Source: Natroniella sulfidigena (GTDB lineage Bacteria > Bacillota > Halanaerobiia > Halobacteroidales > Halobacteroidaceae). Taken from it: a stretch of 64,000 bases of DNA. Of this stretch, positions 43,692 through 53,170 are shown one piece after another. The notes beneath the pieces are model-generated. The model made no database searches, had not been told where the DNA came from, and saw only the letters and a program-made list of their open reading frames with translations. The position numbers were made by a program, and so were the translations under genes. How positions within the stretch are numbered: position 1 is the stretch's first letter; each line of letters opens with the position of its first letter. The DNA lies in the NCBI RefSeq assembly GCF_023223645.1, contig NZ_JALKBY010000004.1:1-64000 (forward strand). Reading direction: 5' to 3'.

Positions 43692-44475
43692 CTTCATGCC
43701 CCCTTTCTATCTTCTTTTGTAGACCTGTATGCTTCTCAATATAATAATCTTCAGTATAAATTAACTCAGACAGCGGTACAATTTCATAACCTTGCTCCTT
43801 TAACTTAGGAATCAACCTACTCAATGACTTTGGAGTTTTCTCTCCATCATTATGCATTAAAATAATATCACCCGGGCCAACATTATCTAAAACACGATTG
43901 ACAATATAATCACTACTGACATCCATCCAATCATGAGAATCAATACTCCATTGAACTGGATAATAACCTAACTCCTCACAGGTCTCAATCAACAAATTAT
44001 TGTATTCTCCAAAGGGAGGTCGAAATAACCTTGAACCTTCTCCAGTCAATTTCTTAATCAACTCTTCTGTTTGATTCAACTCTTGTTTGATCTCTTCTTT
44101 TGTCAAAGAAGCCATATGAGGGTGTGTATAACTATGATTACCTATCTCATGGCCCTTAGCTACCATCTCTTTAATAAGCTGAGGGTTTTCTTCTAACCAA
44201 TTACCACCAAAAAAGAAGGTTATATTTAAATCATGTTTTTCAAAAATCTCTAGTATCTCAGGTGTTCTCTCTGCCCCCCACATTCCATCTAAAGTAATAG
44301 CTATCTTCTTATCTTCTCGATCTACTTTATAGATTGGAACCAACTTATCTTGACTGACCATAACCTCTTCTCTTTGAACAACAAACTCCCTAGTTACTGT
44401 CCCAAATAGAAAGAAAGCAAACCCTAATACTACACAAAGTATCAAGATATCTTTAGCCTTTAACATTAATATCAT
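43684..44475 (-). CDS. PdaB-like sporulation polysaccharide deacetylase
   Basis: A 263-residue protein with an N-terminal membrane helix and a NodB domain. Motif 1 reads ITLDGMWGAE, keeping the first Asp but not the second, as in PdaB-type proteins with an Asp-x-x-Trp-Gly pattern. The metal histidines GHEIGNHSYTHPH, the RPPFGEYN motif and IILMHND are intact. PdaB helps maintain the spore cortex in Bacillus. ATG 44475 is 9 nt after AGGAGG, and an upstream GTG would contain that site. It overlaps the YlxY-like gene by eight bases. Confidence 0.8.
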   Translation of the reverse strand: MILMLKAKDILILCVVLGFAFFLFGTVTREFVVQREEVMVSQDKLVPIYKVDREDKKIAITLDGMWGAERTPEILEIFEKHDLNITFFFGGNWLEENPQLIKEMVAKGHEIGNHSYTHPHMASLTKEEIKQELNQTEELIKKLTGEGSRLFRPPFGEYNNLLIETCEELGYYPVQWSIDSHDWMDVSSDYIVNRVLDNVGPGDIILMHNDGEKTPKSLSRLIPKLKEQGYEIVPLSELIYTEDYYIEKHTGLQKKIERGHEDG

Positions 44476-44628
44476 TCTCTTTATCCTCCTTACCACTCCT
44501 TGCTATCTATTTATTCAAACTAATTATTAATTATCACTTTCAGCAGCAACTGGAATATTTTACTCTGAATATTAAGCCAACTGACTAATATAATTTTATA
44601 ACCTAACCTAGATAAAGGATGTCTGCTA

Positions 44629-45324
44629 ATGAAAATAATTTGGTTCAAAGCTTTTTCAACCTCTACTCTAGCATCATTTTTCTTCATCTTCTTTCTATTT
44701 GGTTCTATATTTAACTTTGCTGTTCAAAATAATCAATCACAATCAAAGTTAGAAAAAAAGATAGTTATTGATGCTGGACATGGAGGTATCGATGCTGGGG
44801 CCAACACAGAAGGAATCTTAGAAAAGGATATTAACTTAGCTATTGCCAAAAATTTAGCTGCTTTTTTAGATAGAGGTAGTTTAGAAATAATAATGACTCG
44901 TAAAGAGGATAAATTATATAATGATGATCGTAATCAAGATATTATTAATCGAACTAAGATAACTAATGAAAGTAATGCAGACCTATTGGTCAGTATCCAT
45001 GTCAACAGCTTCCCTAGTTCTACATCATTTGGGGGCCAAACTTTTTATAAACCTAATTCAGAAGAAAGTAAAGAACTTGCTTCCGCTATTCAAGAAAAAT
45101 TAATAGAAATTCAACCAGAAAATTATCGCAAGATCAAATCAGCTCCCTATTATATTTTACGTAAAAGTGAGATTCCAGCTGTAATTGTAGAGGTTGGCTT
45201 TATAAGTAATCCTCAAGATAGAGAAAGGTTGACCAATCCAGAAGAACAACAAAAGATTGCCCAAGGAATTGGAGAGGGAATTATCAATTACTTTAATCAA
45301 AAATTAAAAGAGACCCCTAATTAG
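44629..45324 (+). CDS. cwlD: N-acetylmuramoyl-L-alanine amidase, CwlD-like
   Basis: A 231-residue Amidase_3 enzyme with a membrane anchor or signal helix at about 11-32. The zinc and catalytic residues are visible: DAGHGG near 50, Glu in LEKDIN, His in SIHVNS, and Glu in IVEVGFISNPQD. CwlD removes peptides from cortex glycan to make muramic-lactam, needed for spore germination. The length fits CwlD. It faces the sleB genes across a shared terminator, which supports a spore-cortex role, although other Amidase_3 enzymes look similar. Confidence 0.85.
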   Translation: MKIIWFKAFSTSTLASFFFIFFLFGSIFNFAVQNNQSQSKLEKKIVIDAGHGGIDAGANTEGILEKDINLAIAKNLAAFLDRGSLEIIMTRKEDKLYNDDRNQDIINRTKITNESNADLLVSIHVNSFPSSTSFGGQTFYKPNSEESKELASAIQEKLIEIQPENYRKIKSAPYYILRKSEIPAVIVEVGFISNPQDRERLTNPEEQQKIAQGIGEGIINYFNQKLKETPN

Positions 45325-45335
45325 GGGTCTCTTAG
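45309..45335. terminator. Bidirectional terminator overlapping the cwlD stop
   Basis: AAGAGACCCC/GGGGTCTCTT. The left arm is coding sequence for the last residues of CwlD, and the hairpin serves sleB from the other side. Confidence 0.85.
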
Positions 45336-45355
45336 CTATCAAATATTTTAAAAAA

Positions 45356-46267
45356 TCAAGTTGAGAAATGGTGTTTTCCAATTATTGTCTCACTACGCAT
45401 ATTATCAAACATCCATTGGGATGTTGCAGTTACAGGATTGTAATAAAATACTGCTCCTCTACTAGGATCCCAACCTTTTAAAGCCTCTTCAACTGCATCT
45501 CTTGATTCTTGATCCGGTTCTAACCAAAACTGTCCATCATGCACCGCAGTGAAAGCCCATGGTTCAAAAATAACATCTTTAATAGAATTAGGAAATTCTT
45601 GATCTTCAACTCGATTCAAAACAACTGCTGCTATTGCCACCTGTCCCTTATAAGGTTCTCCACGTGCTTCTGAATAAACAGCTCTTGCTAGTAATTCAAA
45701 CTCTTCATCTGTAATATCTACTTCATAATTTGAAGAGTCTTGGCTTGTTTCAGTAGCTTGTACTGCTTGTTCTGTTTCAGCAGCTTGTACTGCTTGAGTA
45801 TCTTCTCTTGTCTGAACACTAGCTTCAACACTAGAGTTAGAATGTGGAATAGTTAACATTCTTCCAGTACGAATTGAATCAGAACTTAAATTATTCCAAG
45901 CTCTAAGCTCTCGAACTGTTGTGTCAAAACTTCTAGCAATTCTCGACAAAGTATCTCCTGCTCTAACTTGATACTGCTTTGAAGTCAAGCTATTAATTGT
46001 TCTCCAATCAGAAATTCCATTAATCGCTAAATTATTATCTTGCTGATATCTGATTACTGCTCTTTCCGTCTGTTGACCATACTGCCCACTTATTGGCCCA
46101 GAGTAATAACCAAACCCTGCTAATCTTGCTTGCAATTCTTTTACATCCTCACCATCACTCGTAAATGATAATGGTCTACTCCCCAATGAAGCCGCCTCTG
46201 CTACAGGTACTAATACCATCGCTGTCAAAATCATTACTGCCACTGCTAATATAGTTTTTTGCTTCAT
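45356..46267 (-). CDS. sleB: Spore cortex-lytic enzyme, SleB type
   Basis: A 303-residue exported hydrolase: signal peptide (cleavage near AEA-AS at 26), a PG_binding_1 domain at about 35-95 (GEDVKELQARLAGFGYY), a LysM domain at about 97-141 (YQVRAGDTLSRIARSF), a Gln/Thr-rich linker, then a CwlJ/SleB hydrolase domain at about 183-303. The catalytic Glu is in ARAVYSEARGEPYKGQ. It would cleave cortex glycan containing muramic-lactam during germination. LysM is extra relative to Bacillus SleB. The start has an AAAGGAGGAG ribosome site. No ypeB partner is adjacent. Confidence 0.88.
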   Translation of the reverse strand: MKQKTILAVAVMILTAMVLVPVAEAASLGSRPLSFTSDGEDVKELQARLAGFGYYSGPISGQYGQQTERAVIRYQQDNNLAINGISDWRTINSLTSKQYQVRAGDTLSRIARSFDTTVRELRAWNNLSSDSIRTGRMLTIPHSNSSVEASVQTREDTQAVQAAETEQAVQATETSQDSSNYEVDITDEEFELLARAVYSEARGEPYKGQVAIAAVVLNRVEDQEFPNSIKDVIFEPWAFTAVHDGQFWLEPDQESRDAVEEALKGWDPSRGAVFYYNPVTATSQWMFDNMRSETIIGKHHFST

Positions 46268-46392
46268 CGCTCTCCTCCTTTAAATTCTATCATGATTATC
46301 TAAAATGCTTAACCTGCAGATAATTATATAAAATTGCTTGTAACTTATCAAAGGAAGTTCTTAAGATAACTGGAAATAAAAATTAATAAACA

Positions 46393-46431
46393 AAAAAACT
46401 TTAATCCCCAGCTGGGGATTAAAGTTTTTTA
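46393..46431 (-). terminator. Terminator after the LysM-SleB gene
   Basis: AAAAAAACTTTAATCCCC with its exact complement around AGCT. It overlaps the stop codon of the gene ending at 46429. Confidence 0.88.
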
Positions 46432-47367
46432 TCTGGCAAAGACATGATTTCCAATTTTAACAATTGTATCCCGGGTTTCAAACCAAGAAATATAATTAGC
46501 AGTCCGTGGATTATAAAAATATACAGCCCCACGGGTTGGATCTTCTCCTCGTAAAGCAGCTTCAGCTGCCCGATAAGCTGTTCTATTTGGTGTTAGATTA
46601 ATCTGTCCATCAAAGACCGGTGAAAACTGTCCTGACTGATAAATAACCGCTTCAATATCATCAGGAAAATAAGAATCAATTACTCGATTTAACACTACAG
46701 CTCCTACTGCTACTTGTCCAATATAAGGCTCTCCTCGAGCCTCACCATGTATTATTCTAGCCAGTAATTCAACCTCTTCATCACTTACCGTATGATATAA
46801 AACTTCTTTGTCACTTAAATTATTGATCGGTAATTGAATCGTATCACCTAATCTAATTACATCTGAACTACCAAGATCATTCAACTCTCTAAGCACACTA
46901 ACATTAGTATTGAACTCTCTAGCCAAATCATATAAATTATCTCCACGTTTAATAGGATAATCTAAAGTCTCTAAATCACTAACATCAATTTCTTGACGAG
47001 GACTCTCTTTTCTAACTTTTACTTTATACTCTTGGTTGACATCTAATTGATAATTATCTAATTCATCATCTGGTTGATATAATTTATTAATATCTTCTTG
47101 AATAGCTATTCCATCAACTACTTCATGATGTTCAGGAATTAATAACTTGTCTCCCGCTCTAATAAATTCATCTTCTTCCAAACTATTAAGCTCTCTAATC
47201 TCCCGCACACTGACCTCAAATTGTCGGGCGATATTAATCAACGCCTCACCTTCTCCCACCGTATAAACTAATTTAACTCTAAAGTTTGGAGCAGCCCAAC
47301 TAATTTCAGCTGTAAATAATATAAATAAAATAGCTAATCCAACTATAAGTTTATTCTTTTTAAACAT
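46429..47367 (-). CDS. Second SleB-family cell-wall hydrolase with two LysM domains
   Basis: A 312-residue exported protein: signal peptide (cleavage near SWA-AP at 26), LysM at about 34-78 (YTVGEGEALINIARQF), a second LysM at about 136-180 (YPIKRGDNLYDLAREF), then a SleB/CwlJ hydrolase domain with LARIIHGEARGEPYIGQ. It is a diverged paralogue of the neighbouring SleB, with LysM replacing the PG_binding_1 domain. It may act in germination or in vegetative wall turnover. Each gene has its own terminator, so they are separately transcribed. Confidence 0.83.
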   Translation of the reverse strand: MFKKNKLIVGLAILFILFTAEISWAAPNFRVKLVYTVGEGEALINIARQFEVSVREIRELNSLEEDEFIRAGDKLLIPEHHEVVDGIAIQEDINKLYQPDDELDNYQLDVNQEYKVKVRKESPRQEIDVSDLETLDYPIKRGDNLYDLAREFNTNVSVLRELNDLGSSDVIRLGDTIQLPINNLSDKEVLYHTVSDEEVELLARIIHGEARGEPYIGQVAVGAVVLNRVIDSYFPDDIEAVIYQSGQFSPVFDGQINLTPNRTAYRAAEAALRGEDPTRGAVYFYNPRTANYISWFETRDTIVKIGNHVFAR

Positions 47368-47447
47368 TTCACTACTCCTTTCCTAGACTAACTTCTAATT
47401 TAGATACCTTTTAAAATATTCTAGATAGCTTGTCTAATTCCTGTTAA

Positions 47448-49556
47448 TTAATCAATTAATTTATCTGTTAATTTATTTAATTTATCAATTACAATTTGGC
47501 TCTCTGAAGGAAAAGATTTCAAAAATATATTACCATAACTTTTACTGACCACCCGATTATCCAAAATTATAACCCAGCCTTGATCTTCCTTAGAACGAAT
47601 CAACCTACCAATTCCTTGCCGAAATTTAATTACTGCTTTAGGTAACATATAGTTGAAAAAAGAATTCTCTCCATTAGCTTCTAAATCTTCTATCTTAGCT
47701 GCTATAACTGGATCAGTTGGTACTAAAAAAGGTAGTTTGACAATAACTACACAGCTTAATTGCTCACCTGGAATATCTACTCCTTCCCAAAAGCTAGCTG
47801 TTCCTAGTAATAATGATTTTTGATTGGCTTTAAACTCTTCAATCAATTGGTGGCGAGACTTCATACCTTGACAGTAAAGATTATTAATCTTTAATTGATC
47901 AAGTTCTTCTAATAGCTCTTGATAAACCTGATTTAACATCCAGTAAGAAGTAAATAAGACTAAACTGTTTCCTTCTCTAATTTGAACAATATTCTTTACT
48001 GCTCTAACAACTTCTTGAACAAATGATTTCTGGTTTGGATTGGAAAGATCTTTGATTACCCCTATTCGTAATTGATTACGATAATCAAAAGGGCTTCCTA
48101 CTTCTAAATTATCTACTGTAAATTCTTGAAGTCCTAAATTCTTACTAATAAAGTCAAAGGAATTATCAACTGTTAAAGTAGCCGAAGTAAAGATCACAGA
48201 ATCCATCTTTTCTAATAAATTAACCTGTAATTCTTGACTAATATCTAAGGGAGCTGAACAGAGACTACAATTATCAGAACGATGTTCTAACCAATAGACA
48301 TAGTCTTGCTGAGGAGTCTCAATTACTTCTTCGATAGTCTGCTTGACCTTATTACAAAAATCTATCTTTGCTGCTAATTCTACAGCTAAAGCATCAAAAT
48401 TTTCTAGTTCATCTTCTGTTAATGCTAGCTCTTCAAATAACCCTTCTAACCCGTGTCTTAAACTACTTAAGTCTAATAAAAAATTCTCAAATTCCACCTT
48501 AATAACCTGCTGCCATAACTCCTTTTCACGAACTTCCTCTGTTAGCCTGACCTTATATTCTTTAAAATTGCTATCTAGAAATTTAATCAACTGATTAAAT
48601 AAGCTATGTACCTTCTCAGTTAATCTCCTAACTAACGGAACTAAATCATTATCAATTCGCTTTTGAAAGCTTTGTTTTAATTTATCTTTTAGCTTACTGC
48701 TGGCTAATCTCAATTGTAATAAAACTCCAATTCCTTCTTCTGAGTGGTGTAAAGATTGTAGAAACTTAACAATTCCTTCTTTATTAAGCTTCAACCCTAA
48801 ATAATTAGTGGCTACTTCTTCTATATTATGTGCTTCATCAAAAACAATCTTCTTATAAGCAGGTAAGACTGCTGTTTGTTCCTCTAAATCTTCTTCCTTT
48901 CTTAAAGCAAGATCTGCAAATAATAGATGATGATTTACAATCAACAGATCAGCCTCTTCAACTTCCCTTCTAGCAAAGATAAAATGGCACTGCTCATAAT
49001 AAGGGCAGTTGGCCCGTAAACATAATTCACTCTTAGCTGCAATCTGATCCCATAATTCAAACTCAACCTTGAACTTCAAATCAGAGCGACATCCAGTTTC
49101 AGTCTTTAAAACCCATTGATTAATCTTTGATAACTTATCATATTTATCAGCAGTTAATTGAGCATTTTTTTCATATTGAATTAACCTTCTCAAACAGACA
49201 TAGTTTCTTCGTCCCTTAACTAATACAGCTTTGAAATCCAACTCAAAAACTTCCTGCAATAACGGAATATCCTTATTAATCAACTGTTCTTGAAGATTAA
49301 TTGTATTAGTTGAAATAACAACCTTTTCTTCTTCAACTAATGAAGAAAAGATACTAGGAACCAAATAAGCTAAAGACTTTCCAGTTCCTGTTCCAGCCTC
49401 TATTAATAGATGTTTTTTCTCTTTAAAGACATCCGTGATCTTAGTTGCCATTCTTTGCTGCTGGGGTCGATATTCATACTTGGCAAAGGAAGTAGCCAAA
49501 TTTTGACCAGGAGCAAAAAAATCTTCAATTTGATCTAACTCTAACTTTAAACTCAT
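47448..49556 (-). CDS. dinG: DinG/XPD-family ATP-dependent DNA helicase
   Basis: A 702-residue superfamily 2 helicase. Walker A is EAGTGTGKS (about 52-60) and the DEAH box is VFDEAHNIEE. The C-terminal motifs TSATL, GTASFWEGVDIPGE and RQGIGRLIRS are present. Four cysteines in YVCLRR, and CLRANCPYYEQC after a separate TGCRSD, suit the iron-sulfur cluster of XPD-like enzymes. It unwinds 5'-3' and acts on R-loops, forks and damaged DNA. No exonuclease domain is fused, unlike Bacillus DinG. It is followed upstream by nfo, another repair gene, 15 bases away. Confidence 0.9.
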   Translation of the reverse strand: MSLKLELDQIEDFFAPGQNLATSFAKYEYRPQQQRMATKITDVFKEKKHLLIEAGTGTGKSLAYLVPSIFSSLVEEEKVVISTNTINLQEQLINKDIPLLQEVFELDFKAVLVKGRRNYVCLRRLIQYEKNAQLTADKYDKLSKINQWVLKTETGCRSDLKFKVEFELWDQIAAKSELCLRANCPYYEQCHFIFARREVEEADLLIVNHHLLFADLALRKEEDLEEQTAVLPAYKKIVFDEAHNIEEVATNYLGLKLNKEGIVKFLQSLHHSEEGIGVLLQLRLASSKLKDKLKQSFQKRIDNDLVPLVRRLTEKVHSLFNQLIKFLDSNFKEYKVRLTEEVREKELWQQVIKVEFENFLLDLSSLRHGLEGLFEELALTEDELENFDALAVELAAKIDFCNKVKQTIEEVIETPQQDYVYWLEHRSDNCSLCSAPLDISQELQVNLLEKMDSVIFTSATLTVDNSFDFISKNLGLQEFTVDNLEVGSPFDYRNQLRIGVIKDLSNPNQKSFVQEVVRAVKNIVQIREGNSLVLFTSYWMLNQVYQELLEELDQLKINNLYCQGMKSRHQLIEEFKANQKSLLLGTASFWEGVDIPGEQLSCVVIVKLPFLVPTDPVIAAKIEDLEANGENSFFNYMLPKAVIKFRQGIGRLIRSKEDQGWVIILDNRVVSKSYGNIFLKSFPSESQIVIDKLNKLTDKLID

Positions 49557-49570
49557 AATCCCTTATCCTT

Positions 49571-50410
49571 TCACTTTACTAACTCTTTAAGCGTAGCTAA
49601 ATTTTGTTGATCATCACCATTGTCATCAATTGGGGTCTCTAAAATAAATAATTTATTCCGTAATTGAGGATGATTAACTAAATTTTCAAAACCTTCTAGA
49701 CCGATTTCACCCTGTCCAATATGCTGATGACGATCCTTATTAGAAGCAAACTCTGTCTTAGAATCATTAGCATGAATTACTCCTAACTTATCTAACCCAA
49801 ATAACTGGTCAATCTGCCTTACTAACTTATCTAATTCTTCTTCAACACGCAAATCATAACCTGCTGCAAAACCATGACAAGTATCATAACAAAGCCCTAA
49901 TCGGTCATTATTCGTAATTGGCTCTATCATCTGCTTTAACTCTTCTAGACTAGAACCTAAAGCTGTACCAGCTCCAGCGACATTCTCTAATAAAATACGA
50001 ACTTCAGGATCAGTTCGCTCTAAAACCTCTTCTAAAGCCTCCGTTATTCTAGTAATTCCTGCTTCAGCACCCGAACCTGTATGGCTACCTGGATGTAAGA
50101 CTAAATATTCAATCCCCAATCTATCAGCCCGTTTGACCCCTGCTACCAAAGCATCAATTGATTTTTGATATAACTCATCTTTAGGTGAAGCTAAATTGAT
50201 TAAATATGGAGTATGAATTACTGCTGATTCTATTTGATATTGCTTTAAATTATCTTTAAATTTCTCTACTTCTTCATTAGTCAATTCCCTTGCTTTCCAG
50301 CCCCTTGGATTGGTAGAAAAGATCTGAAAAGTATTACAGTCTAACTCAGCTGCTCTAATAACTGCTTGGTCAATCCCTCCAGCAATTGATGTATGGACAC
50401 CAAATTTCAT
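49571..50410 (-). CDS. nfo: Endonuclease IV
   Basis: Nfo cleaves DNA at abasic sites in base-excision repair. It is a 279-residue TIM barrel with three zinc ions. Visible residues are His in LVLHPGSHTG, Glu in ILLENVAGAG, Asp-Thr-Cys-His in LCYDTCHGFAAGY, His in GVIHANDSK, and Glu near the end in FILETPID. The ATG follows GGGAGGTGG. It is probably co-transcribed with dinG. Confidence 0.96.
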   Translation of the reverse strand: MKFGVHTSIAGGIDQAVIRAAELDCNTFQIFSTNPRGWKARELTNEEVEKFKDNLKQYQIESAVIHTPYLINLASPKDELYQKSIDALVAGVKRADRLGIEYLVLHPGSHTGSGAEAGITRITEALEEVLERTDPEVRILLENVAGAGTALGSSLEELKQMIEPITNNDRLGLCYDTCHGFAAGYDLRVEEELDKLVRQIDQLFGLDKLGVIHANDSKTEFASNKDRHQHIGQGEIGLEGFENLVNHPQLRNKLFILETPIDDNGDDQQNLATLKELVK

Positions 50411-50420
50411 ATTTCCACCT

Positions 50421-50462
50421 CCCGTTTCAATTCACAATTTATGATGTACAATTTACAATTAA
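50421..50462. repeat. Degenerate heptamer array in the nfo leader
   Basis: Units CAATTCA, CAATTTA, TGATGTA, CAATTTA and CAATTAA lie just upstream of the nfo ribosome site. One-sided. Confidence 0.5.
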
Positions 50463-50487
50463 ATTCAAAACAAAAAAGAAAAATTAA

Positions 50488-50519
50488 AAAACATAAACCA
50501 GAATAAATCCAGTTTATGC
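50488..50519 (-). terminator. Terminator after pnp
   Basis: CATAAACTGG opposite CTGGTTTATG on the minus strand, followed by a T-run. It is 26 bases past the pnp stop. Confidence 0.75.
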
Positions 50520-50544
50520 CTTGAATAAAATTTATCCTTATTTA

Positions 50545-52668
50545 TTAATTATCTTCTTTATTCTGCTCATCTTTATCCTCTAAAGCAGCTTTACGAGATA
50601 GATTAATCCGATTTCGATCATCGATTCCTATTACTTTAACGAGTACTTCATCTCCTACTTCTAAAATATCTTCTACCTTTTTAACATGATGATCAGCTAA
50701 CTTAGAAATATGCACTAATCCTTCTTTACCTGGCAATACTTCAACAAAGGCACCAAAGTTAGTTGTTCTTTTTACTTTTCCTAAATACATTTCCCCAACT
50801 TCAACATCCTTAGTTAACCGTTCAATCATCCTACGAGCTTCCTTGCCACCTTCTTGATCTTCAGCTGCAATAAAGACTGTTCCATCATCTTCAATATCAA
50901 TCTTTACGCCTGTCTCGTCAACAATCTTCTTAATTGTCTTCCCGCCTCGACCAATAACATCTTTGATCTTGTCAGGATCTATTTGCATTGTCATAATGCT
51001 TGGAGCATGAGCTGACATCTCTTCACGTGGTTCAGAAATTGTCTTTAACATTTCATCTAAAATATGCAATCTACCCACTCTTGCTTGTTCTAATGCTTCT
51101 TTTAGAATCTCTTTAGCAACACCTTTAACCTTCATGTCCATCTGTAAAGCTGTAATTCCTTCTTTCGTTCCTGCTACTTTAAAGTCCATATCTCCATTGA
51201 AGTCTTCTATTCCTTGAATATCTGTTAAGATTGCTACTTGATCATCTTCTTTCATTAATCCCATTGCAATTCCTGCTACTGGTGCTTTAATTGGTACTCC
51301 AGCATCCATTAAAGCTAATGTACTTCCACAGATACTTGCTTGGGAAGTAGAACCATTTGAAGCTAAAACTTCAGAAACCAACCTTAGCGTATAAGGAAAT
51401 TCATCTGCTTCAGGAATCATCGGTCTTAATGCTCGCTCACCTAAAGTACCATGGCCAATCTCTCTTCTACCTGGTCCACGCAATGGACTCGTTTCACCTA
51501 CACTGTATGGTGGGAAGTTATAATGATGCATATATCTTTTAGATTCTTTCTCTTCTAACCCATCTAAGATCTGCTCATCACCTACAGCACCTAATGTTGC
51601 CACTGTCATTGCTTGCGTCTGCCCACGAGTAAATACTCCTGAACCATGTGCTCGTGGCAATAAACCAACCTCACACGAGATTGAGCGAACTTCATCTAAC
51701 TTACGACCATCAATCCTGACTCCTTCATTTAAAACTAAGTTTCTGATCGATTCTTTTGCAACCTTATCTAAAGTACTTTTAACTACTTTAATTATTTTTT
51801 GAAGATCTTCATGCTCTTGATATTTATCCTTAAAATGATCGATAACTTCTTGCTTTACCTGATTAACTTGATCTCCACGCTCAAATTTATCAGCAGTCTG
51901 TAAAGCTTGACTTAGTTGATCTCCTACATAATCTCTAACTTCCTTTTCAATCTCTGCATCCTCAACAACTTTTAATTCAATATCTGCCTTTTCTTTACCT
52001 ACTTCGTCAACTATTTTACTCTGTAATGCTGCAACTTCCTTAACTACCTGATGTCCAAAATCAATAGCTTCTATCATCTCTTCTTCTGATACTTCGTTGG
52101 CCCCTGCTTCAACCATCATTACTGCTTCTTCAGTTCCTGCTACTGTTAAATCTAATCCACTTTCTTTATATTGCTCAATCGTTGGGTTAATAACAAATTC
52201 TCCGTCAACTAATCCTACTTTAACCCCACCGATTGGCCCATCAAATGGAATATCCGAAATAGCAAGTGCAGCTGATGCACCAATCATAGCAGCAATATCA
52301 GGAGTATTGTCAGAATCAACTGATAATACAGTAGCTACTACTTGAACATCATGCCTCATCCCTTTAGGAAATAAAGGACGTAGTGGTCGATCAATTACCC
52401 GTGATGTTAATGTAGCTGCATCACTTGGTCTTCCTTCTCGCTTAATAAATCCACCAGGAATCTTACCCGCTGCATATAACCTTTCTTCATAATTAACCAT
52501 TAATGGAAAAAAGTCAATCCCTGACCTAGGTTCATCCATTGTAGCAGTTACTAGAACAACTGTTTCTCCATACCGAACCAAAACTGAACCATTAGCTAAC
52601 TGGGCCAACTTTCCAGTTTCAATCGTTAACTCTCTTCCTCCTAATTCCATTGACCATTCTTGTGCCAT
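50545..52668 (-). CDS. pnp: Polynucleotide phosphorylase
   Basis: PNPase degrades RNA phosphorolytically from the 3' end. It has 707 residues with two RNase PH domains (first [21 protein letters not shown]-like block, second [16 protein letters not shown]), the catalytic [10 protein letters not shown] segment, a KH domain ([15 protein letters not shown]) and an S1 domain ([18 protein letters not shown]). ATG 52668 is preferred, 9 nt after AAAGGGG. A TTG 16 codons upstream would precede that site. It follows rpsO across a strong hairpin. Confidence 0.97.
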   Translation of the reverse strand: MAQEWSMELGGRELTIETGKLAQLANGSVLVRYGETVVLVTATMDEPRSGIDFFPLMVNYEERLYAAGKIPGGFIKREGRPSDAATLTSRVIDRPLRPLFPKGMRHDVQVVATVLSVDSDNTPDIAAMIGASAALAISDIPFDGPIGGVKVGLVDGEFVINPTIEQYKESGLDLTVAGTEEAVMMVEAGANEVSEEEMIEAIDFGHQVVKEVAALQSKIVDEVGKEKADIELKVVEDAEIEKEVRDYVGDQLSQALQTADKFERGDQVNQVKQEVIDHFKDKYQEHEDLQKIIKVVKSTLDKVAKESIRNLVLNEGVRIDGRKLDEVRSISCEVGLLPRAHGSGVFTRGQTQAMTVATLGAVGDEQILDGLEEKESKRYMHHYNFPPYSVGETSPLRGPGRREIGHGTLGERALRPMIPEADEFPYTLRLVSEVLASNGSTSQASICGSTLALMDAGVPIKAPVAGIAMGLMKEDDQVAILTDIQGIEDFNGDMDFKVAGTKEGITALQMDMKVKGVAKEILKEALEQARVGRLHILDEMLKTISEPREEMSAHAPSIMTMQIDPDKIKDVIGRGGKTIKKIVDETGVKIDIEDDGTVFIAAEDQEGGKEARRMIERLTKDVEVGEMYLGKVKRTTNFGAFVEVLPGKEGLVHISKLADHHVKKVEDILEVGDEVLVKVIGIDDRNRINLSRKAALEDKDEQNKEDN

Positions 52669-52737
52669 AAAATCTAACCCCTTTCTCAATATTGTCTTAT
52701 TTTTAGCTATACCCAATCTCAGAATTTAAATACTAAA

Positions 52738-52767
52738 ATATAAGAGCGGGAATCCCCGCTCTTATAA
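52738..52767 (-). terminator. Hairpin between rpsO and pnp
   Basis: ATAAGAGCGGG with CCCGCTCTTAT, then T-rich on the minus strand. It may attenuate read-through into pnp or be an RNA-processing site, as the rpsO-pnp junction is in other bacteria. Confidence 0.8.
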
Positions 52768-52774
52768 TCCATTA

Positions 52775-53041
52775 TTATCCTCTAAGACCTAAATCACTAA
52801 TTAATTCTCGATAAGCTTCTATATCATTATTTTTAAGATATCTAAGTAATCTTCTTCTTCGACCAACCATCTTTAACAGACCACGTCTAGAGTTGTGATC
52901 TTGCTTATGATCTTTCAAGTGTTCAGTAAGCTCTGTAATTCGCTCTGTTAAGATAGCAATCTGTACTTGTGCAGAACCTGTATCATTATCATGAAGTCCA
53001 TACTCATTTATAATTTCTTGCTTTTTCTCAGCTTCTAACAT
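52775..53041 (-). CDS. rpsO: Ribosomal protein S15
   Basis: An 88-residue primary 16S rRNA-binding protein of the small subunit: [47 protein letters not shown]. Full length. AAGGAGGTGA lies 7 nt before the ATG. Confidence 0.98.
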   Translation of the reverse strand: MLEAEKKQEIINEYGLHDNDTGSAQVQIAILTERITELTEHLKDHKQDHNSRRGLLKMVGRRRRLLRYLKNNDIEAYRELISDLGLRG

Positions 53042-53061
53042 TATTTGTCACCTCCTTATGA

Positions 53062-53135
53062 TTTAAAATCCCCAATCACCAAGTCAATCGCTGGAGCAGC
53101 GAATAACCTAGTCAATGGTTCTAAGATCAATTTCA
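53062..53135 (-). promoter_or_regulatory. Candidate S15 autoregulatory leader
   Basis: The rpsO leader contains hairpin TCGCTG/CAGCGA with a three-base loop, flanked by two similar segments, ATTGACTAGGT and ATTGACTTGGT. Structured rpsO leaders that bind S15 and repress translation occur in several bacterial lineages. The class is not assigned here. Confidence 0.5.
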
Positions 53136-53170
53136 TATAACATTTTAGCATACTACAAGAAAAATGTAAA

